Below, piece after piece: positions 25,601 through 37,051 of a DNA stretch of 64,000 nt (within the stretch, counting starts at the first letter, position 1; each line of letters opens with the position of its first letter). Position numbers and translations under genes: made by a program. The DNA is from Pseudoscleropodium purum. Lineage: Eukaryota; Streptophyta; Bryopsida; Hypnales; Brachytheciaceae. The DNA is taken from positions 20,708,001-20,772,000 of the forward strand of contig OZ017797.1 in NCBI GenBank assembly GCA_963969395.1, written 5' to 3'. The notes under the pieces were generated by a model. It had not been told where the DNA came from. It made no database searches and saw nothing but the letters and a program-made list of their open reading frames with translations.

Positions 25601-28600
25601 AACCCTTCGAAAAGTGAACAAGGAAAGGCTGTCAGGACTTACAAAGATACAATAAAAGTGACTCTTTAGTACATAAATACAAGTATATGAAGGAGAAAAC
25701 CACTTCACTAAAACTGAACCTAAGTGTAGAAATTGAAGAACCACGGTATTTACACTAAGAGTCAGAGACGGTACCCTCCAGTGTTTTTAAGGCGAGCCAC
25801 CAAGAGATCAAGCCTTTCACACCCGTCCGTGAAAGCAGACTCGGGGCTATCGAATTGGTCCACATGAACCCAATGCAACACATACACCAACTGAAGCAAC
25901 GAAATTCATGCTCTCATCAGTCTGTTGTATGTACAATAAAAGAACAACATAAAATACATGCAAGGCCCTAGGCTAACAGCACTTGCAAAAGAAAATGTGA
26001 GGGAACAATGAAAGGAACAAAAGGAAGCCAAAGCAACAAACAATTGTGACTCAGAAGTAAATGTTGCTTGGCTTCAAACGTCAAGAGCAAGGTACCATAA
26101 AAGACACGAAGGCATGGAAAAGAGATTTACCTTTGTCACATGATCGAAAACTAAAACATCATTGTAGAGCCCAAGGTGGATGTCAGGTAAGCCTCGGTCA
26201 TCTTTGGGTGCTGTGGAAAATGGCACTTTCTTTTTCTCCACATACCTTACTGTGTCATATGAAAAATATCCAACCCATCCTCCTGCAAGCACGTTCAACC
26301 AAACTTTCATGTTCAGTAATTACACAATAAGATGAAGCGAAATTTGTCACAATTCAGTGTCCAGGCAAGTATCAGGGTACGAGCACACACATGACGCAGT
26401 ACTTTGCTCAAATGCTTGCATGGGCATTTATCTCATTGAACATGCACAAGCGAGGGTGATAAGGGACCAAGGTTAAATGGTTTGAAAATTACCAATTTGA
26501 TTGATCATATGGTGAAAAATATAATTCGGATGGGGCTAACTTCAATATCACCAGAATCAGTGAAGAACATTGCATGTCTTGGCCCAAAAATAAATAAAAT
26601 TGAAGAAAAGAAAGTTCCCATATTACCCTCTTAAAAGTTCTAAAAAAACCAAAGTTGGGCCTCCAGGGCACTTAGGGTCAACGACTTGATCTTGTCAGTG
26701 GGTAGAACCATACTAACCACAGAAAACATCCGGAAGGCTATCAATCTTCACCGGTTCCCACTCTGATGCGATTTTGGAAGGCTCGTTCAGGGGATCGTCA
26801 GACACCTTCTCTTCACGGGTGCCTTTCTCGTGATTCAATACGGTGATGCGATCCTCCTTTGCAATGATCTCCATGGAAGGCTGAGCTCCGACCATACTGT
26901 ATCGTCCCTGCCTTCCACCGCTCCAACATAAAAAAAAATACGTTTGAAGAACCAACACTCATTTCATTTGGCAATGCAAGAACTCAGTCGCAGCATACCA
27001 TGAACCATTATCCTTTAATGGTTGAAAATAATTTACACAAATCACTGAAGTTGTAGAAAGTAAGAAACAGCCACTCACCATGTTGATGCTTTTCCCATTT
27101 TCCACAGACTCAAAGAGAAAAGACGGAGCCTCTCGGTCGTCCTCGCTCACCAAGCACCGGTAGGCTAACACTGGTGTTAGATGATCAGCAAAAATGCGGC
27201 GGTAAACCGGCACGAGGTTTCCTCGTTGCGCGGCCTCCAGAAATTGGGCTCGCTCTGCAATATTCAACACATAGGGTTGGTGCATCTATTCAAAAAATCT
27301 CTAAAATATGAAGTTCAAAATGTACTCTCTGTGTAAACGACAACACGAGTTGCTTGCGGTGCCATAAACTTTCAAAATCAATAGAATATTCCAAGGGACT
27401 CGGAAACTATTTTTTTTTCAATAGAATTCATTAAAAGTAGTTAGCTTCGCCGACATGAAAGTGTTGGAAATGTCCATAAAAGTGTTCGAAATGGGTGCAT
27501 TCACCTTCAAAATTCTATCACCGACCCCTCTGGAAGTGTACAACGCAACCGAATGATTATGCTGATTTGTTTCCAGAGAACTTTCAATTAACTCCCACTT
27601 TCTCAATTCAAGTTCGTGAGTATGTGCGGGAGCAACACCCAAAAGAGATCTTGACCCCCTAATCTGCTAAATCTTGGTTACATTGCGAAGAAAGGATGTA
27701 CACCATCTGAGCAGTAGAGCCTAAGGCCGTTTTTTGGTCGTGTATAGGTCAGGCTTCGAAGATTCACAACTTATTCATATAGGATCCAAACAATAAATGA
27801 AAGTTGGAGTGGACGTGTCTTTCACTTGCTAACAAGACCATTCAAAATTCATTCATTCTAAGATCTACACTCAGTAATCCCTTCTACTGTCAACTTACTG
27901 ACTTTAAGCTCAAAAAACTCCCCAATTCTTAAACCCTAAACCCTGAGCCCTAACACCATGAAGCCCAGGGAGCTGAACGCCAAGCAGCTATAGATATTAC
28001 CTGGAGTCGACTCCTGATCTTCAACAGCGGGTGCATTCAACACTGTCTTCACAGCTCGGCAGGACATGACAGATTTAACAGATTGGCGAGTATAACCGCC
28101 GCACTGGGAAGAAAAGCAGCAGCCACAACAAGTGAGAAAAAACCCTGTGGAGAAGAGAGCGAAACCTAAAGGCGCACAGAAGTAGGATGCCGTCAGGGTT
28201 TAGCATTTTGAGCTTGTTTCCTGGTGCAAAGCACTCAAAGCCACTGCGCAGTGTTGTATACTCTTCATTCGGCATCACTAGAGGAACAAGTACCACATTG
28301 CCATTCAATGCAAAAATGGCCACATTACTACTTCCTATCCCTATACGCACATCACATGCACATCAGCTCTTCCAGTTCCTCGGAACTCTTCGTCTCTACC
28401 CTGCGATTCAGGCTACTACTCATCTGCAGCACTTGCGAGCACCAACCTGTCACCATTTCTACTCAAAATGACCAGCGACAATGGGACCACTTTACCTAAG
28501 CCTTCAACTTCACTGTAACCTAAACTGCACAAACATTCCGCTGAAATTATAACAAAATGTTACAAAATGTTACAGAAGACCCTCAAGAACAGGAAAATTG

Positions 28601-28784
28601 GTGGCACTGCGAGGAGGATAAGCACACTCACAGAAACACCGTGTGCATACAATTGGGATCGAGACTTGAGATTCTTCAAGAACAAGCGCTTCTTGGAACC
28701 ACTCTTGTAATGGTGCCGCTCTCCAGCCGCCAGTCCGACGCCGCCACAGTGCACAGCGCCATGGCCAGCGACCAGGCATTCCAT
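22641..28784 (-). CDS. Anthranilate synthase alpha subunit (component I), plastid
   Basis: Catalyses chorismate to anthranilate, the first committed step of tryptophan synthesis, with a glutaminase beta subunit. Thirteen minus-strand exons: 28784-28632, 28103-28001, 27254-27079, 26907-26718, 26282-26131, 25890-25775, 25604-25358, 25151-25095, 24611-24459, 24149-24069, 23644-23558, 23402-23202 and 22754-22641. Every junction is phase-consistent, giving 609 residues, close to plant relatives of about 600. Exons 1-2 encode a basic, Ser-rich presumed transit peptide; this N-terminus is the least certain part. The TrpE N-domain has [19 protein letters not shown] and FLFESVE (tryptophan feedback-binding region). 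The chorismate-binding domain has [80 protein letters not shown] and [14 protein letters not shown]. Catalytic residues appear intact and no damage is seen. Confidence 0.96.
26490..26690 (+). repeat. Dispersed repeat family R1, copy 3 (intron 4 of anthranilate synthase)
   Basis: Contains TATCACCAGAATCAGTGAAG and CATTGCATGTCTTGG, almost as in copy 1. It is inside the intron between 26718 and 26282, antisense to the gene. It is one of the best-preserved copies, and similarity to copy 1 appears to extend about 100 bp beyond the core. Confidence 0.65.
27931..27944. repeat. Two telomere-type units (CCCTAAA) in intron 2 of anthranilate synthase
   Basis: AAACCCTAAACCCT, followed by degenerate CCTGAGCCCTAA, is a short interstitial telomere-like tract or a double telo-box. 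It sits about 60 bp into the intron after exon 2 of the minus-strand gene, where an intronic transcription-enhancing role is conceivable. Confidence 0.55.
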
Positions 28785-31700
28785 TGCTGTCTCTCTTTCT
28801 CTCTATCCCTTTCTCCCTTCAACTCTCACCAAGCAACAGTGTAACAAGAGGAAACGAAGCTCCGATGGATCCTGTCAGAGTATGGAGAAGTTGCTGCAAC
28901 TCAAATTCTCCAAAACTCTCGACTCTAATAAGCTTCAAGTCCAAACGACACCATCTCTTCAAATGCGCAACTGGGCACCAGATCTCGGGACCCACAACCC
29001 AAAATCGGATGTCGCCCGCACTTTCAAGCTCAAAGCGAGGCTCGGAATCACTTACGGTAGTCTCGGACCCACACGAGACAAAAAGCTTGCAAACACGAGT
29101 GCGTAAGATATATGTGTGTGATTGGGTGTCCGTGTGTTATGCGCTGCAAATTGGTGACGAAGGACAGAAAGCAGAGCAGCAACCCAACCCACGGCAATCC
29201 AACATTGATGACAAGAAATTTTATTTTTCGAAAATAAATGAATAAGTGATTTCTTTCCCTTGTCTTTTTTGAAACAAATGAAACGGGAAATTCAGTACAA
29301 AGAAGCAGTACAATGCAACCACGCACACGTGGGCTGCTTGTAGTGTACAGTACACGAGGGTCGAATCCGGCAAAGATCTGGCAAGGAAGCGGTGAAATTG
29401 CATTTTCACTTGGACTAGCAGGCTTGAAAAGTGTCCTTTTAATAGTTGATTTTGTAGCATGGGTGGGTTAGTTTATCAAACCATTCTTCAATGATTTTTC
29501 TTTGGTGGAGAAATGGGATTTGCTTCCAATCCAAGTAGTTTTACAATATTTAGAGCTTCGATGATTAAGTTATCAATTTTCAAAGATTGTAGCTATGATT
29601 TATTATAACAGCTCTTGGATGGGAGCAAGAATTACATGCAAATACATATCCAATGCCCCATAATAATATTGATGTATCCAAAATTTGTCCTTTAAGTTCC
29701 AAAATGCATCACCTATCTATCAAAAGTTGACCTGTTAATTTTGACAAAACTAAAATTGACCCCAACTATAAATACTCTAAAAGCTTGCACATGTGGCTCA
29801 CTAATGTGTCTTTGAAAATCACCCCCTAATATTTGTTTGCTTGTCTTTGTCATGTTCAATTTAATGAACTCTTTCTAAAGTTCCCAAGCATATCCTAAGT
29901 CTCCTATATTCTAAGGAAGCTTTACTATTGACTTTTCAAATGCTTATTTATATATGATTGTGATTGAAAAATTGTAATTTTTTCATCCATCTTTTGTGAA
30001 CAAGGCAATTATTCTTGCTACAATAGGATTAGTTGCCCCAAATTGAGATTATGTTATTTAGAAGAAAGACTTTGGTCCTAAAGTAATGACACCTTAAACT
30101 ACAAATATAAGCATTTCAATGTCTTCCGCATGGCTACATCATGGAAAATTTTGTTCAATTAGATTTACAAATTGTAGAGAAATATGTAAGTTGGTTCTGA
30201 ATAATTGTTGCTTAGGAAACAAGTTATAAATTTCCAAAAGCAACATACTCTAAGCTCTTACAATTAGTTAGAGATTTAATTAATAGACAACCTTCTTTAA
30301 TGACCATTTTGATAAAATTGAAGTAACCAATAGTGTGATTTTTGTTTCAACCATTAAGATAAAGTAAGGTTCTAATTTGTTCAATGTGTAAATTCCATCA
30401 ATAGCTATAGAGATAAGTGGCATTAAATAAAAGAATAGCAAATACTATATCTGAACAACAATAGTTCAAGTTCCAAAATAAGATTTGGTACTTTAAAGTA
30501 TAACTACAAAATATTCTATATTCATTTCAAAGAAAGAAAAGCATTCAATAATCTCCTTATATTCCTTGAAAAGCCACATATTTTTGTGTATAGGAATGAG
30601 AAGACAAACTTTTTATATACAAATGGGGTGGTAGGAGGTTAAACAACCTACTGGGATATGTAAAGTAGGATTGATTTGAGCTCAATTGCTCATAATTAAG
30701 TCAAAAGCAGGAATCATGTTTGAAGTAGAATTTTAAACACCATTTAGATATAGTAGAATATTTCTTTAACAAAATTTCAAACTAAAATAATTTAGGAAAT
30801 CAAGTTAAATTTCATCTCCAAATTTTTTTTTGAAATTTAGGATCTTCATTCAAAAGTTATGGACAAATTTTAAAGAGAGGTTGGAAGGAACATTTTCTTT
30901 AACCTTTTTCAAACATCATCTCTAAATTTTGTTCATAAAATTTTATTTAGAGGCTCAAAATTACAAAATGATTTTTGAAAATTAAAATTAAATTCGTTTG
31001 TTGACTTTTCTTAGTTCAATTTTTTCAATGAAATTATTCTACATTATCAAAAGGAGGTTCCAAATTCTATTTTGAATACAATTCCTAAGTTTTGACAATG
31101 AGTGGTCAAACTCTCATCTTCAAATTATCCCATACCCTTTGAGGATTCATAAGGAACAATGAATTTCAATATAAAAATAAATTTTCCACCTATTGGTTCT
31201 ACTAAAATGTTAATGGCACAATTCCATCACATTGCAATAAAATATTTTCTTGATGGCAAATAGTCACATGACAAGTTGGTGTTTAATATAGTGAATTCTT
31301 TTAAGTTTTCAACAAATCACCTCTACATGTATTTATAGACTTGGCTGTTAGTTTCTAGAATTAGCAAAAAAATTCGCAATTTTCTTTATTAGATAATTTA
31401 AGCCGATTGGAAGCTACTATTTAGATGTATATTCTTTCATGATATATTTTGGATGAACTTTGTAGATGAGGGCTCAAGAGGAAAAGGCAACCTTTCTAAA
31501 GGCTATTGAATGTTATGTTCCTAAGTCTCATGTACAATAGACTAGATTTTACAAATTGTATGCAATTTGGTTCTAAGTTAACCTCTAAAGTTTGAAGATC
31601 TTTTTTCCTTAAAAAGACACTCAAAATTGCTATTTCTATTGCAAATAGAAATAACTTCAAAAATTATTATCTTGTATATTTAAAGATAGTACCTTTTACT

Positions 31701-32678
31701 ATACTCTTGTAAAAACATATAGAAGAAATTTCAAAAACTTTTATTATTTAGATTATGAGATATTTACATTTGAAGTGAAGATAATAATTTTCTTACACCT
31801 TGCTTGACTAGGATTTTTCGACTTTGAATCTTTTTAGCTTCAAATTTTTCTATGACTAATTTTAAATTTTAAATTTTTCATGTAGAAGAATTGAAGTAAG
31901 AGCCTTGGATTTTTTTAAAAGCACACACTTCATTTTCATTCCTTGAAAAATTATAAAGTAGAAGTAGGTCTAAGATTGAAGGGAAAACTAAGCCATTAGT
32001 AGTTGTAAGATGGAATAGAAACACACTATTGTCAAACAAGTGCAATGGTAAAAGCAAGAGCATGGTAGTATAGCCACAAGAATTTTTTGTCCTTTGAAGA
32101 ATCATCTAGCTTTGTGTTCATGTCTTGGAGTAGAAGTGATAACCATTGTTTCCAAATTCTAATTAACCAAACTAGTTTCTCGAGCTTATTTAACACCTAA
32201 ATCTAATTAGTTAGAAATGATAGAGTTGAACCATGCCTCAATTGTTTGTCAAAACTCATGCAAGTTGGAGTTTTTGCCCTCCTCCCTATCACCAAGACCT
32301 TTTGGAAACTGGCAATGTGTAGGAGTAGAAGACCTCCCACTTGACACATTGAAGCAACTCACGGATACTTAGAAAGACGGTTGCAAGGAAGGTTGAACAA
32401 TAAGCACATCTTGTAACCCTAATTGGATTCTAGTGTAGGCTACTACAACACTTGATATGGTAGCACTTTGTAGAGTTTGCTTAGCTTAAGAAACATGTAG
32501 TTATTATTAATTTCATAGAGACTCTCTTTACTATGGTAAATCACAAACCCAAGATCCAAGAGCTTGAGGGTTGTATAAGTGTTAGAATCATACTTTTCAC
32601 GGATGAAAGTGGTGGCTTTTACTTTATTAAACTAGAGGCACAATTGAACTAGCCAAACAAGTATTGTCCTTGTCACTA
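28785..32678. other. Anthranilate synthase promoter region, then AT-rich intergenic DNA
   Basis: From 28785 to about 29.4 kb the sequence is GC-richer, has a CTCTCTTTCTCTCTATCCC pyrimidine tract at about 28790-28816, and should contain the promoter and 5' UTR of the minus-strand anthranilate synthase gene. Plus-strand open frames there (up to 153 codons, 28784-29245) overlap each other and show no domain. From 29.4 kb the sequence is AT-rich with no supported gene. Confidence 0.5.
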
Positions 32679-33244
32679 TGCTGTCTTCAAGTCGATATGG
32701 CCTTTTTCCAACACTAGATACCAACTTTCAACCCATACCAATCAATCAACTTGTCAGGGACGAACTAGAACAAAACAGAATGGAGAGGAAAATCTCCAAA
32801 GACATGATACAGGAGTTCGTTTTAGATTCACATGTATTTCAAATGGCAAAGGTACACAAAACTAACTTAGAGTTCAAGTAGAGGCTAAGTGCTATGAATT
32901 AGAAGTTGAAAGGAGTTGTCGAGATTGAAGAACTTCTCAGTCTCAATTGCTACTTATACTAGAAAATGCTAAGCTTCTTCCACAAGCTTCTAGAAGCTTG
33001 AAAGTTTCTTTAGCTACTTTTGTATACTACGAAGCTTCTTAAAAAGCTTTGATGAGCTTGGAAGCTTCTTCAACTACTTTTACTAAGTAGAAAGCTTCTT
33101 GAAAAGCTTTCACAAACTCGGGAGCTTCTTAAGTTGCTTCCATCTAAGATAAAACTTCGTAAAGAGCTTCTAAAAGGTTTGAGAAGGTTCCACAAAGTAG
33201 GAAGCTTCATGAAAAGCTTCTTCTATCTTCTTATGTCCGTAACA
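32679..33244 (-). repeat. 3' LTR of the Ty3/gypsy element
   Basis: Aligns with the 5' LTR over several hundred bases. The minus-strand start is TGTTACGGACATAAGAAG and ends with CA near 32679; the low-coordinate edge is approximate. It contains many AAGCTTC-type motifs. Confidence 0.75.
32983..33000. promoter_or_regulatory. Palindromic heat-shock-element-like site in 3' LTR
   Basis: CAAGCTTCTAGAAGCTTG is a perfect 18-bp palindrome containing TTCnnGAA. A three-unit GAAnnTTCnnGAA site also occurs at 33201-33213, with near-matches between. Confidence 0.5.
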
Positions 33245-33259
33245 TCATTCCCCCTTCTA
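33245..33259 (-). other. Polypurine tract next to 3' LTR
   Basis: On the minus strand AGAAGGGGGAATGA directly precedes the 3' LTR start TGTTACGG. This is the expected primer site for plus-strand DNA synthesis of an LTR retrotransposon. Confidence 0.65.
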
Positions 33260-33599
33260 GCTCTGAGATCCTTCGAGGAGTTGCTTCATTAGTTGCATCT
33301 TGTTAGAAGTTTTGGCCTCTCTGGATGGTGATGATGGAAGTCTTGAATTTTCAAAGGTACATTGGTTATATTTGAAGCTAGCTCCCATATTCATTTACTT
33401 ATTGGATATTTTTGCTAATGAACAAAATACTCAAGTTGTCTTCATTGAATTCTTGAATCGAGAATGTCTTCAACCTCATATTTTTGGTGATCATTCATTT
33501 CAATGCTAGGTGGTAGAGTTTGGAATCTACCAAAAAAATTGGATTCCTTATAAAGTTCTAAAAGAGAAGTATGGAAGAGAAGAGGTATCTTTATAGTTA

Positions 33600-36500
33600 T
33601 TGGTAAGTCTAATCAATATGCGATAGTGTTGATCTATTTTTGAATGTAAAATGGTTTGATTCTTCGATGGTCAAGTTTGTCACATGGACTAGAAGTCTTG
33701 ATGTTGTATCATAGAAGTTAGACCTTATCACCTTCTTGAAATTTAGGTTGCTCTTTTCTCTTAGTATCAACACATTCTTTTTATCGAGCTTGAGCTTCTT
33801 CAAGATTTTCTTTCATTATTGCATATAGCTCCTTCAATCGTGATGCAAAATTCTCTACTGTTGGACTTTTCCCCTTTCAAGTTGATAGCATATCAATTCT
33901 AGGATGATAGTTGTAGTTGATATAAAATGGTGTTTACTGAATCGATGCATGTATGTTATTATTGTAAGCAAATTTTGCTAATGACATTGAGGTTGTCCAG
34001 TCATCTCATTGATAATGCAACGCAAATATTGTTCTAAAATTTGATTCATCTATTCAATCTAACTATCTGTTTGAGGATGAAATGTTGATGAAAACTTGAT
34101 CTTGATTTATAAGATTTCAAAAAGCGTTTGCTAGAACTTAAAAACAAATTGAAAATCGCAATTAGATGCAATGTCTTCAGGTAGACCATGATAGTGGTAG
34201 ACATTGTCGAGGAAGAGTTATATAGTTTCTTTTCTGGTAATTGTCTTCTAACATGGCACGAAATGTGCCATTTTGGAAAATTGGTCTACCAACACACATA
34301 TAGAGTCAAATGTGTTCAAGATTGAAAGGTCTGTAATGAAGTCCATAAACACAGATGACTAAAGCTTTTTCGAAACTGGAAGTGGTTGAAACAACTCGTA
34401 TGGACGATGTTGAGGGTTCTTTGATCGAGAACAAATATTGCACAACAATACAAAATTCTTAATGGTCATTCACATTTGAGGCCACCAAAAATTGCAAAAA
34501 ATAATCTCCAACATTTTGTTGAATCCAAAATGTCCAACTATTGGAAGGTCATGTTGAGCTTGTAGAATCTGGAGGCGTAGTGGTCTGTCAGGAACGTAGA
34601 GACGATCTTTCAAATACATAAGCTGGTCTTCAAGCTTAAATGTACCAAGATCTTCGGAATTATTTAAAAGTCGTTTCTTAATATCAAGCACTAAAGAATC
34701 AATGACAGAAGTTTTCCAAACTTCTTCCAAGAAACTAGAATCAATTGGAGCAGAGATATGAGTCGCTTGCAAACAGAGGCGCTCAGGCTTTAGAAGTGTT
34801 GTCTGTTGTTGATCATACACTACTTCACTTTCTTTAGAAATAAGGTTGGAACGTCGAGACAAGGCATCTAATAACCTTTGTTGTTTTCCAAGTTGATGAA
34901 TGATGCCAAAGTTGAATCTGGATAAAGACATGTTCCAATGAGCTTGGCGACGATTTAGAGCATGAGTAGACATGAAATATTCAAGATTCTTGTGATCAGT
35001 ATACATATTGTCATCTGATGAGTAGCGCCTTCAAGTAAATGGTGCCAATCTTAGAAAGAATCTACAATCGCAAGTAGTTCTTTGTCATGGATCTCGTAAT
35101 TGATTTTTATAGCATTGAACTTCTTTAAGCGGAAAGCAACAAGATGGAGTTTTCCACCTTCATTTGGTTGTGATAACACTACATCTACGGTGAAGTCCAA
35201 GGTATCTGTTTCCGTAAAGAAAGGTTTCAAAAAGTCGGAATGGACCAATATTGGAGCCGTTGTAAAGGCTTTTTTCAGGTCTTCAAAGGCTTTTTTCACT
35301 TTGCTACTCTAATCTAGGGTGTCCTTACAAATAAACCGCATGAGAGGAGCAACAATTCGTGAATAGTTTTTAATAAATATACAATAAAAGTTTGCAAACT
35401 AAGAAAATATTGAACATCATGTATAGTCTTGGATGTTGTCCAATCTTAAGCGGCTTGAATCTTCTTCAAGTCCATCAATACTTCATCATTGAAGATAATG
35501 TATCCAAGAAATTTGACTTGAGATGTATAAAAAACACATTTCTTGAGCTTTGCATACAATTTAGCATCTCAAAGTTTTTCTAGAACAAGCCTCACGTGTT
35601 CTTTATGTTGGCTTGCTTCCCTTGAGTATATCAAAATGTCGTCCAAATAGTAAACAACAAAAATATCCAAAAATTCACGAAAAATATCGTTCATCAAATG
35701 TTGAAAGATGGCTAGCACATTCGTCAGCCCAAAAAACATAACATTATATTTGAAATGGCCATATCTCGTCCAAAAGGTAGTCTTCCATTCATCGCCTTCT
35801 TTAACTCACATCAAATTGTAAACTCCTCTTAGATCAATTTGGTGTAAACCTTTGCTTAGACAAGTTGGTCCCAAAGTCTACCTATAAGTGGCAATGGGTA
35901 CCAATTCTTGATTGTCACCTTATTGAGTCCTCAATAATCAACATACAGTGTAGAGACTCGTCTTTCTTCTTCACAAGAAGAATAGGAGCACTAGTTGGAG
36001 ACTTTGAATGTCAAATGAAGTTCTTCGCAAGGTTCTCATCGATATACTCCTTTAATGCAGCTAGCTCATTTTGAGATAAATTGTAGATAGGTTTGAATGG
36101 TAGTTGAATACCTTTCTCTAAATTGATGGTGTAATCATATGGTCAATGTTGGGACAATATATCTACGTTCTTCTTCTCAAAAACACTTTGAAAATCTTTA
36201 TATTGCTTCAATTTTTTTGTTGTACTGGAACTATCATTTGTAGCCGTGAAACAACTCTATTATAAATGACAATAGAAAATACAGCTCTGATTTTTGTAGT
36301 GCGGAATAAAACTTGAGTTCCAAGAAATAAATGTTTCTTTAGCTTATGTAATGAAGGTGTTTCTTGTTTGTCTAAAGGCTTTGACATAAAAGGTTTATGA
36401 GGAATAAATTCTATATTATAGTCGAACCAGTTTATATAAGGGTTATATCTTTCAAACTAGGAGAGTCCTAAAATAATAGGGTTAGAAAGAAAACAAATAA

Positions 36501-36810
36501 TATTATAAATTATATGGCTACTATAGTTTTCTATTGTCATTTATAATAGAGTTGTTTCACGGCTAATATTATTAGAAGCTAAAGGTCTTCCATCAATAAC
36601 CTTAACATATATTGCATTTGTCTTTTAAACTAACAATATCTTATGTAGTTTGGCAAAAGACTTGTCTATAAAACATGCAGAGGCTCCAGAATCTATTAAG
36701 ACATGGGTTTCAATCTCTAAAGGATCTAAATGTATAGGTATTATAAAGCAAGGACTAGGATTTGCAGATAATACAGGACTTGAAGGCTTCAGAAGCGGTG
36801 TTGAATTCAT
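33600..36810 (-). pseudogene. Ty3/gypsy pol remnant (protease, RT, RNase H, integrase)
   Basis: Aspartic protease at 36810-36625 carries the active-site motif DSGAS (LIDSGASACFIDKSF). Reverse transcriptase at about 36.2-35.3 kb has the catalytic YLDD box at about 35.63-35.67 kb. The RT-RNase H junction (35299-35051) has APILVHSDFLKPF and ELLAIVDSF. RNase H continues with YTDHKNLEYF and ALSRR (about 35006-34850). The integrase zinc-binding region follows, with a paired-histidine HDLPIVGHFG stretch (about 34.55 kb) and CNIC. The core with FVMDF-like and HPQTD-like stretches runs to about 33.6 kb. Many stop codons and frame changes make it non-functional. Confidence 0.85.
36241..36565. repeat. 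Perfect 39-bp inverted repeat inside the pol linker
   Basis: Bases 36241-36279 (starting TAGCCGTGAAACAACTC) are the exact reverse complement of 36527-36565, with 247 bp between. The pair lies between the protease and reverse transcriptase remnants. Confidence 0.9.
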
Positions 36811-36893
36811 CCGCTTGGTACCTATTGTGGCTAGAAGTCATCGTTTTCCTGTTGAACGTTTGGGCTCCGAATTCAAGAAGTATGTTGTTGCTT

Positions 36894-36947
36894 CTTGGGG
36901 CAAGTATCAAATTTGTATCCTTCTTCCTTACAATAAAGACATAATCC
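36894..36947 (-). pseudogene. gag zinc-knuckle remnant
   Basis: The minus strand reads CLYCKEEGYKFDTCPKK, a CX2CX4HX4C zinc knuckle in which the histidine is tyrosine. It follows a short frame KVEDMQIDVIQFKLLTEQ. It belongs to the gag C-terminus, separated from the gag N-terminal part by the 37.05-38.65 kb insertion. Confidence 0.75.
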
Positions 36948-37051
36948 TTCTTCTCTTTGATGTTTTTTTTTCTTGTTCAGTTAAAAGCTTGAATTGAATC
37001 ACATCAATTTGCATGTCTTCAACTTTAGACACTGTAGTCATAGTTCTATAG

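Noticed and set aside
28784..29245. 153-codon plus-strand frame divergent to anthranilate synthase
   Set aside because: No domain, overlapping alternative frames and no splice model; more likely promoter and 5' UTR of the minus-strand gene.
29340..29375. GGTCGAATCC-like sequence as a tRNA T-arm
   Set aside because: No acceptor stem or anticodon arm could be folded around it.
32941..33240. Regular AAGCTTCTT spacing, first considered as a satellite or CRISPR-like array
   Set aside because: Spacing is irregular, units are not identical, and the block is part of an LTR present twice.
33300..33509. 69-codon plus-strand frame between integrase and the 3' LTR
   Set aside because: It lies inside the retrotransposon on the wrong strand and has no recognised domain; no chromodomain was found on the minus strand either.
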